A DNA stretch of 64,000 nucleotides from a virus: IMG/VR virus record IMGVR_UViG_3300032236_002285, positions 412,237 to 476,236 of that record. One strand, given 5' to 3'. The stretch's first letter is position 1. Each line of letters begins with the position of its first letter. Of this stretch, positions 18,447 to 26,352 are shown in pieces. A program made the position numbers and the translations under genes. The notes under the pieces were generated by a model, which saw only the letters and a list, made by a program, of their open reading frames with translations, had not been told where the DNA came from and made no database searches.

Positions 18447-19551
18447 AAAACTAGAAGAGAAAATAACGGGTCAAGACTTCAATAGAGGTTATAAAAACAT
18501 TAATACTTTAATGCTTATACTTTCTATTTTTGGACACTTTGCCTCTATTTTCTTGGCTTATTTTATGGTTTCTAAAGTTTTATCAGGTGCTATGACTGAT
18601 AACCCTGTTGCTGTGTTCATAGCTTCAATCGTAATCCTTTCTGGATTAGAGTTATTAAAAAGAGATATCTTTGATAAATTCAGTATTCAATACTTGAAAT
18701 TCAAATCATTTACAAAAGAAGTTTTACCGCTTTTTATTTTAAGTGTTGCTATTATAAGTATATCTTTCTACTCATCTATATCAGGTGCTAAAGAGTTTTC
18801 ATCTAAAGCCGCAGTGATTGAGCAAAACAAAAAAGAAGTGGTTAGTCAGTTTGCTGATAGTTTAACTAAAATTTATGATGCTAAAGTATCTGAAATTGAT
18901 AGTGAAATTAAATCAGATAAAGATAAAATTGATGCTAAAGATAAAGAACAAACAGATCTTGAAGCTATTCAACCACCTACTCGTTCTCAAAGATCTAGAA
19001 TTAAAGACTTAAAAGATGAGAAGACTATTTTAAGAAATGAGATTACTAAATTTGAAAGTGATCAAAATAATATTAAAGCTGAGCTTGCTACTAAGTTAAA
19101 AGAACATGAAACTGAAGTAAGTAAAGATGCTGATAGTAAAAAGAAAGATAACAGCTCTAACTCTTTAGCATTTGTTTTAATATCAACTTTGATTGAATTG
19201 GTTATCTTAGCTGGTGTTTATTTCAATGAGTATTATAAATTCAGATCGTATAGAGAATTTAGAAATAAAATTGAAAAAGATCCTAACTATCAAAAATGGA
19301 TGCTTTACGACCAAATGTTACACATTGTTTACACAGAAGATTCTAAAATGAATCAAAAACTACCAGCTAATAAAGGTATTGCTGATATGTGTAAAGTAAA
19401 TGATATCATTGTTATGCCTAAAGATATCACAGATTTCTTAAAAGTTATGAACGGTCTTGGTATTATTAAAACATCTGGTTCAACTAGGTATATAAATAAG
19501 CAAAGAGATTTAGCTTTTGAGATTTTAAGAAGACATTTTAATATTCAATAA
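18427..19551 (+). CDS. Membrane protein with periplasmic or cytoplasmic coiled coil
   Basis: 374 residues. Hydrophobic segments at ~27-49, 60-77, 99-117 and ~245-265 with a highly charged coiled coil between the third and fourth (SEIDSEIKSDKDKIDAKDKE). The C-terminal ~110 residues look like a winged-helix-type domain (GIADMCKVNDIIVMPKDITDF). Resembles phage proteins that anchor complexes at the membrane; family not recognised. Starts MKIQEFKKLEE. Confidence 0.75.
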   Translation: MKIQEFKKLEEKITGQDFNRGYKNINTLMLILSIFGHFASIFLAYFMVSKVLSGAMTDNPVAVFIASIVILSGLELLKRDIFDKFSIQYLKFKSFTKEVLPLFILSVAIISISFYSSISGAKEFSSKAAVIEQNKKEVVSQFADSLTKIYDAKVSEIDSEIKSDKDKIDAKDKEQTDLEAIQPPTRSQRSRIKDLKDEKTILRNEITKFESDQNNIKAELATKLKEHETEVSKDADSKKKDNSSNSLAFVLISTLIELVILAGVYFNEYYKFRSYREFRNKIEKDPNYQKWMLYDQMLHIVYTEDSKMNQKLPANKGIADMCKVNDIIVMPKDITDFLKVMNGLGIIKTSGSTRYINKQRDLAFEILRRHFNIQ

Positions 19552-19552
19552 T

Positions 19553-20359
19553 ATGTATATAGATTCTGTAATGAATTACACGGGAAGTAAATTCAAGCTA
19601 CTTGAACAATTACTTCCCGTTTTTGATTATACAAAACCTTACTTTGTAGATGTATTTGCCGGTGGTGGCTCAATCTACACAAATGTCGTTGATAAGTATC
19701 AAAAGGTATTAGTCAATGATGTTATATCTGATTTAGTCGGAATACATCAAAATCTTCTATTAGGAGACGAAATTATTCAAACAACTAAAGAACTATGCCC
19801 GGGTAAAAATAACCCAACCAAGTTCGCCGAATTGAGAAATTCATACAATTTAGAACCAACACCTGCTAAACTTTGGGCTTTGATGTTATCATCAACTAAT
19901 AATATGATGAGGTTCAATCAAAAGTTCAAGTATAATCAAACTTATGGTGATAGAGGTTGGAATGCTAACACTGATAAGAAGGTAGAAACATTTACTAATC
20001 ATATCAGACAATACAAAGAAAGGATTAAATTCATTTCTAAACCATTTGATCAGATAGAGATATCTTCAAATAAAATTATGTTTTATTGTGATCCGCCATA
20101 CAAAAACTCAAATGCTGGTTATAACGCATATTGGAAAAATGAAGATGAGGATAAGTTATATGAATATCTAAAAAAAATAGACAACCATGGTTCTTCATTT
20201 ATGGTATCTGGAGTTTTAAAACATAATAATATTGAATCTGAGTTGTTAAAAAAACTGATATCAGATGGATATAAGTATAAAGAGTTAAGATTTGATTATA
20301 ATAAGGTCTCAAGAGTTGGTAAAAAAGAAACAACGGAGATTATAGTTATGAACTATTAG
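19553..20359 (+). CDS. dam: DNA adenine methyltransferase (D12 class)
   Basis: 268 residues with NYTGSK near residue 8-13, the AdoMet-binding FAGGGS (35-40) and the catalytic DPPY (180-183), in the order typical of alpha-class N6-adenine methyltransferases of the Dam/D12 family. Methylates adenine in phage DNA, usually protecting it from restriction. No partner nuclease is adjacent. Translation may begin at the second ATG (residue 7). A strong stem-loop covers codons ~10-23 (see 19580-19620). Confidence 0.92.
   Translation: MYIDSVMNYTGSKFKLLEQLLPVFDYTKPYFVDVFAGGGSIYTNVVDKYQKVLVNDVISDLVGIHQNLLLGDEIIQTTKELCPGKNNPTKFAELRNSYNLEPTPAKLWALMLSSTNNMMRFNQKFKYNQTYGDRGWNANTDKKVETFTNHIRQYKERIKFISKPFDQIEISSNKIMFYCDPPYKNSNAGYNAYWKNEDEDKLYEYLKKIDNHGSSFMVSGVLKHNNIESELLKKLISDGYKYKELRFDYNKVSRVGKKETTEIIVMNY
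19580..19620 (+). promoter_or_regulatory. Long stem-loop inside 5' end of methyltransferase gene
   Basis: Perfect 11-bp stem ACGGGAAGTAA (19580-19590) / TTACTTCCCGT (19610-19620) enclosing a second 6-bp stem TTCAAG-cta-CTTGAA (19592-19606). It lies 9 codons downstream of the ATG within coding sequence, so it could modulate translation or be a bound operator. Confidence 0.6.
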
Positions 20360-20410
20360 ATATATTTAAATATATTGATCCTCCCTATTAAAAATCCAAA
20401 GAAAGCGCAC

Positions 20411-20423
20411 TTTTTAATATATA
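20411..20423 (+). promoter_or_regulatory. Late-type AT-box promoter
   Basis: TTTTTAATATATA, 24 nt before the ATG of the H1-like gene at 20448. Confidence 0.55.
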
Positions 20424-20447
20424 AACCATAAAAAATAAAAATAAATT

Positions 20448-20663
20448 ATGGAATACTTAGACAAATACGATAAATTGGTTAAGTTACTTACAGAAGATTT
20501 TGAGATTGAAGGTAAGAATTTTAATCTAAAAGATGACTTTGAAAAGTTCTTCGTAAAAGGCAACAAAACTGCAGGCACTCGTATTAGAAAAGCAATGCAA
20601 GAGTTAAAGAAATTATCTCAAGAAGTTAGAAATGATGTTCAAGAGTATAAAACTAAAATCTAA
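20448..20663 (+). CDS. Histone H1-like protein
   Basis: 71 residues. The C-terminal half (FFVKGNKTAGTRIRKAMQEL, then KKLSQEVRNDVQEYKTK) has the GNK-AGTR-RKA-QELK pattern of the small histone H1-like proteins of Bacteroidota. These are helical DNA-binding proteins of the nucleoid. In a phage it may compact phage DNA or alter host nucleoid. Own AT-box promoter and a strong terminator make it a single-gene unit, suggesting high expression. Confidence 0.8.
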   Translation: MEYLDKYDKLVKLLTEDFEIEGKNFNLKDDFEKFFVKGNKTAGTRIRKAMQELKKLSQEVRNDVQEYKTKI

Positions 20664-20675
20664 TGAAAAGATATT

Positions 20676-20709
20676 AAAACCCATCTCAAAAAGATGGGTT
20701 TTGCTTTTT
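20676..20709 (+). terminator. Rho-independent terminator
   Basis: Stem AAAACCCATCT (20676-20686) / AGATGGGTTTT (20692-20702) with loop CAAAA, then T-rich tail. The T-tract merges into the next AT-box promoter (20705-20717). Confidence 0.9.
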
Positions 20710-20717
20710 AATATATA
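20705..20717 (+). promoter_or_regulatory. Late-type AT-box promoter
   Basis: TTTTTAATATATA, 23 nt before the ATG at 20741. Confidence 0.55.
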
Positions 20718-20740
20718 ATTATACAAATAAGATTTATAAT

Positions 20741-21325
20741 ATGAAAAAGTTCAGTAACATATCAAACGTAAAGGTTTCAGAAGAACCTAAAATAGAAGTT
20801 AAACAATTAAACGAAGAAGAAATGTTTAAGGTTAAGGTAATGAACCTTATGGAACAACTTCTTTCTGTAAGAACTTATGGCCCGGTTGATAGATATCTAA
20901 GAGCCGGTAACATTAAAGTTGTTGGTAAAGAAATGTTTTTAGAAGCTTTAATGGACTTACTAAAAGATAAATCTTCAAAAGATGAAAAGAAAATATTAGA
21001 ATCACTTAAAGCTGAAGTTTCCAACTGGGAAGTGATTGATTCTAAAATTGATGAAGTAAATCAAAAAATTGCTGAGAATCAAGAAAAGGATAAAATGATT
21101 CCTCATAGAAACAAGCTCAAATCTCTTTATAATAACTACGGTCAAGACGAAGAAATGTTTATGAACATGGTTCAAGAAGCTTGTAACAAAATTACAAATA
21201 GCGAAACAGCTTATTTAAGAGGTTTAACAGCCGAATATATGGCTAATGAAGGTAAATACCCAAAAGAAGTATTTGCTAAAGTATCTGAATTATTTAAAGA
21301 AAAATCTAAACAATTAGGCTCATAA
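20741..21325 (+). CDS. Unknown helical protein
   Basis: 194 residues, almost entirely charged amphipathic helix (MFKVKVMNLMEQLLSVRTY, KIDEVNQKIAENQEKDKMI). A central VDRYLRAGNIKVVGKEMFLEAL may be a small helical-bundle core. Not recognised; its promoter type places it with late genes. Followed 7 bp later by another small gene on the same strand. Confidence 0.75.
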   Translation: MKKFSNISNVKVSEEPKIEVKQLNEEEMFKVKVMNLMEQLLSVRTYGPVDRYLRAGNIKVVGKEMFLEALMDLLKDKSSKDEKKILESLKAEVSNWEVIDSKIDEVNQKIAENQEKDKMIPHRNKLKSLYNNYGQDEEMFMNMVQEACNKITNSETAYLRGLTAEYMANEGKYPKEVFAKVSELFKEKSKQLGS

Positions 21326-21332
21326 TTAATTA

Positions 21333-21587
21333 ATGACTGATCTAACAGACAATCAACTTGAAAAGCTTTATGCTATGTCTGAAATCCACTACAAATGGTT
21401 CCAGATATATTCTCCTGAGACTAAATATGAAGATGTTTTAAAGCTTAATCATATAAAGATGTTAAGTATAATGGAAGGTTGTTCTGATTGTTCAGAAGAT
21501 ATGTTAGATTTTATTTTTGATGCTATTATTAGAGATTATAAAGAAATGTTAAATGATTATTCAATTGGCTTAGACGATATTATCTAA
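21333..21587 (+). CDS. Small acidic helical protein
   Basis: 84 residues, acidic, with paired cysteines (GCSDCSED). 7 bp after the preceding gene, so likely the same transcript. The 3' end overlaps the leftward gene at 21570 by 18 bp. Not recognised. Confidence 0.7.
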   Translation: MTDLTDNQLEKLYAMSEIHYKWFQIYSPETKYEDVLKLNHIKMLSIMEGCSDCSEDMLDFIFDAIIRDYKEMLNDYSIGLDDII

Positions 21588-21950
21588 GTTCTTTCTTCTG
21601 CGATACTTTTGTTTTGACTTTTCCACTTCATCTTCGTTGTTTCCGTACATATAGTTATAATAATAAAGAAGTGTTGCGTCTTGTAAGTTTTCTTTAATAC
21701 AATCATCACAAATAGCAATCACGAATTGATCACCATCATGTGTTGAACCATAACCAGCGTCAATGATATGAATTATACCATTATCAATCATTTCATTATT
21801 GACATTAACCAAACTACCATCTTCTCTTCTTTCTCTTTTCCAAATAACATCCTCTTCACTTTGAGGGGGTGAATCTTCAGTTGAGATTTTAGAACCCATT
21901 CTTGGTGTATAAGGAATTACATTATTTTTCTTACAACAGATGCAATACAT
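21570..21950 (-). CDS. Zinc-binding small protein
   Basis: 126 residues. N-terminal CICC and later CDDC (residues ~3-6 and ~78-81) can form one zinc site; middle is acidic; C-terminus is basic (KSKQKYRRRKNLDNIV). Last gene of the long leftward array starting at RNase P protein. Its ATG overlaps the stop of the upstream 49-residue gene by one base (TAATG). The KYRRRKNLDNIV end is a weak match to the array's C-terminal peptide. Confidence 0.75.
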   Translation of the reverse strand: MYCICCKKNNVIPYTPRMGSKISTEDSPPQSEEDVIWKRERREDGSLVNVNNEMIDNGIIHIIDAGYGSTHDGDQFVIAICDDCIKENLQDATLLYYYNYMYGNNEDEVEKSKQKYRRRKNLDNIV

Positions 21951-22099
21951 TAGTTAAATATCTTTTTAATTTTTTTCATTCTTTTCTTTTCTCTACTTAA
22001 TGGTCTGTTATAAGTTATAATAGAAGATATTCTTGTTTCTAAATTAGGTAGAAACCTTATTTTAGCACCTGGCTTTAACTCAAAGAATTCTTTTTTCAT
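21950..22099 (-). CDS. Tagged small protein, 49 residues (end RMKKIKKIFN)
   Basis: ATG at 22099, TAA at 21950-21952. Begins MKKEFFELKPGAKIRFLPNL and ends RMKKIKKIFN, matching the ends of its two upstream neighbours (RMKKIKNIFDI, RKEKIKNLFNL). Stop and next start overlap as TAATG. Short N-terminal beta-type segment (AKIRFLPNLETRISSI). Function unknown. Confidence 0.7.
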   Translation of the reverse strand: MKKEFFELKPGAKIRFLPNLETRISSIITYNRPLSREKKRMKKIKKIFN

Positions 22100-22281
22100 A
22101 TATCAAATATGTTTTTAATTTTTTTCATTCTTCTGCTTTGCTTAGAAGGAAACTTCATTGTCATAAAAGATGGATAAATAATTCTATCGTAGTTTTTAAT
22201 ACTATCTTGAATTTTACCCTTCTGTTCTTTTCTAAGTGATGCTAGTTCTTCTAACATCTTCTTCATTTGTTCTTCGTTCAT
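22096..22281 (-). CDS. Tagged small protein, 61 residues (end RMKKIKNIFDI)
   Basis: Acidic/basic helix at the N-terminus (EEQMKKMLEELASLRKEQKG), a short YPSFMTMKFPSK segment and the tag SRRMKKIKNIFDI. ATGA overlaps at both ends link it to the genes on either side. Confidence 0.75.
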   Translation of the reverse strand: MNEEQMKKMLEELASLRKEQKGKIQDSIKNYDRIIYPSFMTMKFPSKQSRRMKKIKNIFDI

Positions 22282-22421
22282 AGATTAAACAAGTTCTTTA
22301 TTTTCTCTTTTCTTTTTGTTCGTCTTGATGGTAGAATAGTTACTGAATGTGTTAAAGAGGATATACCACCTTGTAATCCACTTGGTAAAGTAAAAACAAA
22401 ATCAAAATTCTTTATATTCAT
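22278..22421 (-). CDS. Tagged small protein, 47 residues (end RKEKIKNLFNL)
   Basis: ATG at 22421 overlaps the nucleotidyltransferase stop (ATGA); TGA at 22278-22280 overlaps the next ATG. Core FDFVFTLPSGLQGGISSLTH is beta-prone, followed by a basic SRRTKRKEKIKNLFNL tail. The same IKN-[IL]-F ending as the next two genes suggests a local triplication of the tag variant. Confidence 0.7.
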   Translation of the reverse strand: MNIKNFDFVFTLPSGLQGGISSLTHSVTILPSRRTKRKEKIKNLFNL

Positions 22422-23260
22422 TTCTCTGCTACTTTTCTAAAGTCAGTTAAGATAGTGTTTCTTAGTTCTCTGAACTCTTCATCTAATTCCTCCCAAGTCC
22501 ATCTTTTTCTTTTAATCTTATCCCAAATAAAGTTAGCACAAGAAAAATCTGTAATACGACCTGACGTTGCTATTTGAGTAGCAAACATAGGAATTCTCAA
22601 TGAGTGAAAAAGAGATTTAACTCCGGTGTGGTATTCGTCAGTTAGTTCTAATTTCTTTTTGCACTTGACCCAGCTATTAGAACTTATATGAGAAGTTGCG
22701 TGTCTGAGTTTAGCTAAGTTGATTTTGAAATTATCAAACTTGATAGTTTCTTTTAACTTAGCCCAATCTGGTGCCCAAATACATTCTAGATTGTTTATAC
22801 GATGCCATTCTAAATCAGCTTTGAACTTATCAGGAGTGTAAACGTGAATGTTGAATAAACCATTACGAATCTCAGTTGATTCAACAGAGTTGTTAGCGAT
22901 CATAATAATATCCCAATCAGAATCAGAGGTAGCTGTTCCGTATACCTGAGACCCGAAGATGTACACGTTAAAGACCCGACTTGGGTGTATCTTTGATGCT
23001 TTAATTATTGTTTCTAATGTTGGTATCATTATCTTATCTATTTTAATATTTCTTACTGCTGATGGATCTAAACTCTCTAAAATCCCCTCAATACAATCTT
23101 GACAAAGAATTGAAACTCCACCATCTAATGTGTGTATAGAAGCACACTTCACAACGTGAGAGTCACAACCATCACATATCTTATTATCATCAACAAACAT
23201 TAGAGATGCTTTAAGTACTTGTGGTCTTTCTGGAAACTTAGATAAGTGTATTTTTCTCAT
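22418..23260 (-). CDS. Pol-beta-type nucleotidyltransferase with zinc finger
   Basis: 280 residues. N-terminal zinc site C29-x2-C32 with C53-x2-C56. Residues 100-118 read YIFGSQVYGTATSDSDWDI: the GS motif and catalytic DxD of minimal nucleotidyltransferases (MNT/KNTase class). Such enzymes transfer NMP to RNA, proteins or small molecules. The C-terminal helical region (HTGVKSLFHSLRIPMFATQ) resembles the substrate domain of these enzymes. No HEPN partner is adjacent. No array tag; ends DFRKVAEK. Confidence 0.8.
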   Translation of the reverse strand: MRKIHLSKFPERPQVLKASLMFVDDNKICDGCDSHVVKCASIHTLDGGVSILCQDCIEGILESLDPSAVRNIKIDKIMIPTLETIIKASKIHPSRVFNVYIFGSQVYGTATSDSDWDIIMIANNSVESTEIRNGLFNIHVYTPDKFKADLEWHRINNLECIWAPDWAKLKETIKFDNFKINLAKLRHATSHISSNSWVKCKKKLELTDEYHTGVKSLFHSLRIPMFATQIATSGRITDFSCANFIWDKIKRKRWTWEELDEEFRELRNTILTDFRKVAEK

Positions 23261-23478
23261 ATTCCTAATTCTTTTAACTTGTCGTCTCTTAATTTACTAA
23301 GCAATTCATACTTACTACGAATGAATCTTGTTTCACCAATACAATTACCATTATCATCTTCTAAATCAAGACCTCTAATGTCATCATCACCTGTAATAGT
23401 GAACTGATGTCCTTTCTTATATACTTTACCGTTAAATTCAAAGTCCTCTAAAAAAACTACTCTGTCTCCAATTCTCAT
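23257..23478 (-). CDS. Tagged SH3-like small protein (end LRDDKLKELGI)
   Basis: 73 residues. MRIGDRVVFLEDFEFNGKVY and KKGHQFTITGDD are typical of small SH3/KOW-like beta barrels, then YELLSKLRDDKLKELGI. ATGA overlaps on both sides. Confidence 0.75.
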   Translation of the reverse strand: MRIGDRVVFLEDFEFNGKVYKKGHQFTITGDDDIRGLDLEDDNGNCIGETRFIRSKYELLSKLRDDKLKELGI

Positions 23479-23717
23479 TTTAATATTTTATTTATTTGTT
23501 GTTCTCTAAATTCTTCTAACGTCATAAAATGTTTAGCATCCATCTTCCTAAACTTACCATCATCACACTTGATAACATATGATGGTGCTACAGGTTTTAA
23601 TGTAACTGGATCATAAATAACAGGAGTCAATTCACACTCATAAAAGCTACCTGGCTTTACATAGTAAGCCATTTCATCAACTGGTGATATAGTATCTTTA
23701 AGATAGAGTGTAGCCAT
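23475..23717 (-). CDS. Tagged SH3-like small protein (end REQQINKILK)
   Basis: 80 residues. Beta-rich KPGSFYECELTPVIYDP...YVIKCDDGKFRKM resembles the barrel of the neighbouring gene; LEEFREQQINKILK is the ILK variant of the tag. A TATCTTTG box at 23722-23729 lies 4 nt upstream of its ATG, so a new transcript may begin here. Confidence 0.75.
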   Translation of the reverse strand: MATLYLKDTISPVDEMAYYVKPGSFYECELTPVIYDPVTLKPVAPSYVIKCDDGKFRKMDAKHFMTLEEFREQQINKILK

Positions 23718-23721
23718 TTTA

Positions 23722-23729
23722 CAAAGATA
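23722..23729 (-). promoter_or_regulatory. Bacteroidota -7 box, internal promoter
   Basis: TATCTTTG on the minus strand in the only gap (23718-23740) of this array. No clear TTTG at -33, so weaker than other examples. Confidence 0.35.
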
Positions 23730-23740
23730 GTTATTTTTAT

Positions 23741-23974
23741 TTAGATTCCTAATTCACTTAACTTTTTATCTCTATCCTCTTTAACTGAACAAGATTCACA
23801 TTTTGTAGGCTCTCCTCTGAATCCACCTTTATATAGGTCTAATTCTTTTTTACAAGATTCACAAAGCTCACCAATACCAATTGAAAATAATTCATCAGAA
23901 TCATATTTACCATATGACTTAGGTTCTTTCAAATCAAGATGTAAAATTGTTTTGATAAGATCTACAAATTTCAT
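23741..23974 (-). CDS. Tagged zinc-ribbon protein (end DRDKKLSELGI)
   Basis: 77 residues. CESCKKE and CESCSVK (roughly 38-66) form a zinc ribbon; the tag follows at once (KEDRDKKLSELGI). The last codons are TTA GGA ATC then TAA with no following overlap, so LGI here is not dictated by an ATGA junction. Confidence 0.75.
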   Translation of the reverse strand: MKFVDLIKTILHLDLKEPKSYGKYDSDELFSIGIGELCESCKKELDLYKGGFRGEPTKCESCSVKEDRDKKLSELGI

Positions 23975-24198
23975 ATACCTAATTCATTTAGTTTATCTTC
24001 TCTTAAATCTACTATATCAATACAATCTTCTGGTATTATAGCCCAACTAGTCAAACCATGTGACTTAATAACACGGTAATATTCATCTTTGTCATTAAGA
24101 CCAACCTCAAATACTTCACCCACTTTATCATGATACCAATATCTGTCTGTACTAGATTCTGAGTAATCACAAGAGCATTTTATAATTTTTACTTTCAT
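23971..24198 (-). CDS. Tagged SH3-like small protein (end LREDKLNELGI)
   Basis: 75 residues. MKVKIIKCSCD, KVGEVFEVGLND and YYRVIKSHGLTSWAIIPEDC form the beta-barrel pattern shared with genes at 61127 and 61623. Overlaps both neighbours by ATGA. Confidence 0.75.
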   Translation of the reverse strand: MKVKIIKCSCDYSESSTDRYWYHDKVGEVFEVGLNDKDEYYRVIKSHGLTSWAIIPEDCIDIVDLREDKLNELGI

Positions 24199-24482
24199 AT
24201 TCCTAAATCATTTAGCTTAATATCTCTATCTAATTCAGTTGAGATATTTTTTAACTTCTTTGATAGAAACCACATTAAGCCAGAATCACCAAACTGATAT
24301 GGTTCTTCGGGCCAAGAGTCTCTATCTTTTGAGTTCATCTGTCTTGCTTCTTCGCACCATTCTTCTGGTATCAATTTATAGATTTCTTCATCCAAGTCAT
24401 TACAACCGTGATTATCAAATTCATCTTTAGCCATCATCAACATCTTTGATGATAACTCTAATAGCAATTTTATATCTTTCAT
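24195..24482 (-). CDS. Tagged NHGCND-type small protein (end DRDIKLNDLGI)
   Basis: 95 residues. FDNHGCNDLDEEIYKLIPEEW resembles a group of small phage hypothetical proteins with an NHGCND motif. Aromatic/helical middle (GDSGLMWFLSKKLKNIS), then the tag. Function unknown. Confidence 0.72.
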   Translation of the reverse strand: MKDIKLLLELSSKMLMMAKDEFDNHGCNDLDEEIYKLIPEEWCEEARQMNSKDRDSWPEEPYQFGDSGLMWFLSKKLKNISTELDRDIKLNDLGI

Positions 24483-24706
24483 ATCCCTATGTGTTTAAGT
24501 TTCTTTTGTCTTAACAAGTTTAAGTATTCTGACTTTAATAAACAAAGAGTATGTCCATCCATTTGTCTATTTGGTACATCAAATGAAACTAAAATATCAT
24601 TCTCTCTTTGAGAGATAGTATGAATTTTAATATCCATTGGATTTTCTAAACCAATGTTCCATTTGTATAAACAAATGTCATATAACAACTCTTCATCTAA
24701 TATCAT
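24479..24706 (-). CDS. Tagged small protein (end LRQKKLKHIGI)
   Basis: 75 residues. Beta-rich ENDILVSFDVPNRQMDGHTL then SEYLNLLRQKKLKHIGI. This end is homologous in pattern to residues ~75-97 of the nucleotidyltransferase at 33952 (DIYLQFMREEKLRHIAV), suggesting that gene contains a fused copy. Confidence 0.72.
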   Translation of the reverse strand: MILDEELLYDICLYKWNIGLENPMDIKIHTISQRENDILVSFDVPNRQMDGHTLCLLKSEYLNLLRQKKLKHIGI

Positions 24707-25065
24707 ATACCCAAACCATTTAACTTTTGATCTCTCTTATATAACAAAGAAACTTCAATGTTATTATCTTCTGGATAACTTAAAACATTTTGTAAGTAGT
24801 CATAAACTTCTTGAGTTCTACCTTCGTCTGATTCATATCCATAAAGATATCCACCTCTGAATATTCTACCATCAGATGGATCATCAATCTCACCTTGAGC
24901 AGTTAGTATCAATGATTCTATTTCACCTTCATCAATACCAAAAGATTTTAATTGATTAAGTAAATCAATCAAATCTTCCAATCTTTCTTTATAGTCCCAA
25001 CCCCAGTTGCCTCTAAGGTCTAATTGTAAGTGACCAATTGCGGTTTTCAATTCTTCTATATTCAT
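24703..25065 (-). CDS. Tagged acidic protein (end KRDQKLNGLGI)
   Basis: 120 residues. Helical acidic body (KTAIGHLQLDLRGNWGWDYK, DGRIFRGGYLYGYESDEGRT) with no recognised motif. Tag LLYKRDQKLNGLGI; ATGA junctions. Confidence 0.7.
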   Translation of the reverse strand: MNIEELKTAIGHLQLDLRGNWGWDYKERLEDLIDLLNQLKSFGIDEGEIESLILTAQGEIDDPSDGRIFRGGYLYGYESDEGRTQEVYDYLQNVLSYPEDNNIEVSLLYKRDQKLNGLGI

Positions 25066-25277
25066 ATTCCTATTTTTTCTAAATTATCTATTCTTGTTTT
25101 TACTTTAACTGATATCCAATGTTCATCACCACAAAATTGAGATTCCGGATCAGTTATACTGGCTTCTGAGCCGTGTAAGTGACAAGCAAACTCAACACAC
25201 CAATTAGCTGATGTGTATAGTTCAGGTCTGCTTTTATCAATAAAAAACAAACAATTTTTACAACACTTTTCTCTCAT
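25062..25277 (-). CDS. Tagged Cys-rich protein (end TRIDNLEKIGI)
   Basis: 71 residues. CCKNC, then WCVEFACH and FCGDEHW: at least seven Cys/His able to bind zinc. Ending VKTRIDNLEKIGI is a divergent tag lacking the usual R-D-x-K. Confidence 0.72.
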   Translation of the reverse strand: MREKCCKNCLFFIDKSRPELYTSANWCVEFACHLHGSEASITDPESQFCGDEHWISVKVKTRIDNLEKIGI

Positions 25278-25528
25278 ATTCCTAAATCGGTTAAAGTGTT
25301 ATCTAATTTCAAATCTTTATTCCATTCTTCTAACTCATTTAAATAATATTCTTTGCTTACCCATTTAGCACCATTATAAACTGCCTTATCCATTCCATAC
25401 CAAACGGTTGCCATTGCTTTATCAAACTCAACATAAAGACCGTTGTGAGGTGTATCTATGCTTACGAGTATACCAAACCCATCTTCAGTTTTAACCTCTT
25501 GAAATATTCTTAAAAATGATGGTTTCAT
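25274..25528 (-). CDS. Tagged SH3-like small protein (end NTLTDLGI)
   Basis: 84 residues. FQEVKTEDGFGILVSIDTPH and GLYVEFDKAMATVWYGMD are beta-strand-rich; end LKLDNTLTDLGI keeps only the L-x-x-LGI part of the tag. Confidence 0.7.
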   Translation of the reverse strand: MKPSFLRIFQEVKTEDGFGILVSIDTPHNGLYVEFDKAMATVWYGMDKAVYNGAKWVSKEYYLNELEEWNKDLKLDNTLTDLGI

Positions 25529-26352
25529 ATAGCAACTAAATCTTCGTATTTAAATTTTGTTTGTTTTTTCTTTTTATTAATGAACTTAACCTCATTTACC
25601 ACTAAATCACCTTTTTCTATCTCAGATTTAATTTTATCAAATGTTTCTTTTTTTGGTTCAAATAATTTAAGTGAGTCCCAAATGCTACCAGAATGTATTG
25701 AAGCATTATAAACTTCTATCAAACCATCTTTATAGTCATATGAAAACCAAACACCTTCTACCCAAACAGATCTACCTCTTTGAATATTAAATGCGATATC
25801 AAGTGCAACTTCTCTCCAGTAAGATTTAGTGAGAGCTTCACAAGCTGGTTTTGACCAATCTAATATACCTCTAGCATCCTTGACATTCTCAGGAAAACTA
25901 ACTTCATATTTTACTCCTTCAATTCCATCCACACTAAATCTTCTCTCTTCTGAATAGTGACCCGCGTATTTGAGTTTATCTTTTTGGTGAACTACTGGTA
26001 TAGTCCATTCATCAATATTGCTAAATTCTGGATTTCTTTCTAAAAATGTTTTTAGCTTAATACTCACATTTGATGAGGTTTTGTAATGATCATACCCATT
26101 AACGCCTGTTATAAATTTAGGCGATGTATCTGATTTAGGATTAAAAAAGAAACCAACATTTATTGTAAGAACATCCCAGTTGTTAGCATTGAAACTTAAT
26201 CCGTAGATATCACGACTACACAAAGGCCTGCTGTCAATAGAAGGTGGACAAATACCAATTAAATCCTTAGTATATCCTGGTGAGTTTAGAATTTCTTGTC
26301 TAATGACTTCTAATACCGGATGGTCTTTTTTTATTGTATAAATTTTTTTCAT
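25525..26352 (-). CDS. Unknown 275-residue array protein
   Basis: Not recognised. Mixed alpha/beta with several Cys/Trp (DLIGICPPSIDSRPLCSRDI; VGFFFNPKSD; SVWVEGVWFSYDYKDGLIEV). Could be an enzyme, but no catalytic motif stands out. Ends FKYEDLVAI, at best a degenerate tag. ATGA junctions place it in the array as one of two large untagged members. Confidence 0.75.
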   Translation of the reverse strand: MKKIYTIKKDHPVLEVIRQEILNSPGYTKDLIGICPPSIDSRPLCSRDIYGLSFNANNWDVLTINVGFFFNPKSDTSPKFITGVNGYDHYKTSSNVSIKLKTFLERNPEFSNIDEWTIPVVHQKDKLKYAGHYSEERRFSVDGIEGVKYEVSFPENVKDARGILDWSKPACEALTKSYWREVALDIAFNIQRGRSVWVEGVWFSYDYKDGLIEVYNASIHSGSIWDSLKLFEPKKETFDKIKSEIEKGDLVVNEVKFINKKKKQTKFKYEDLVAI

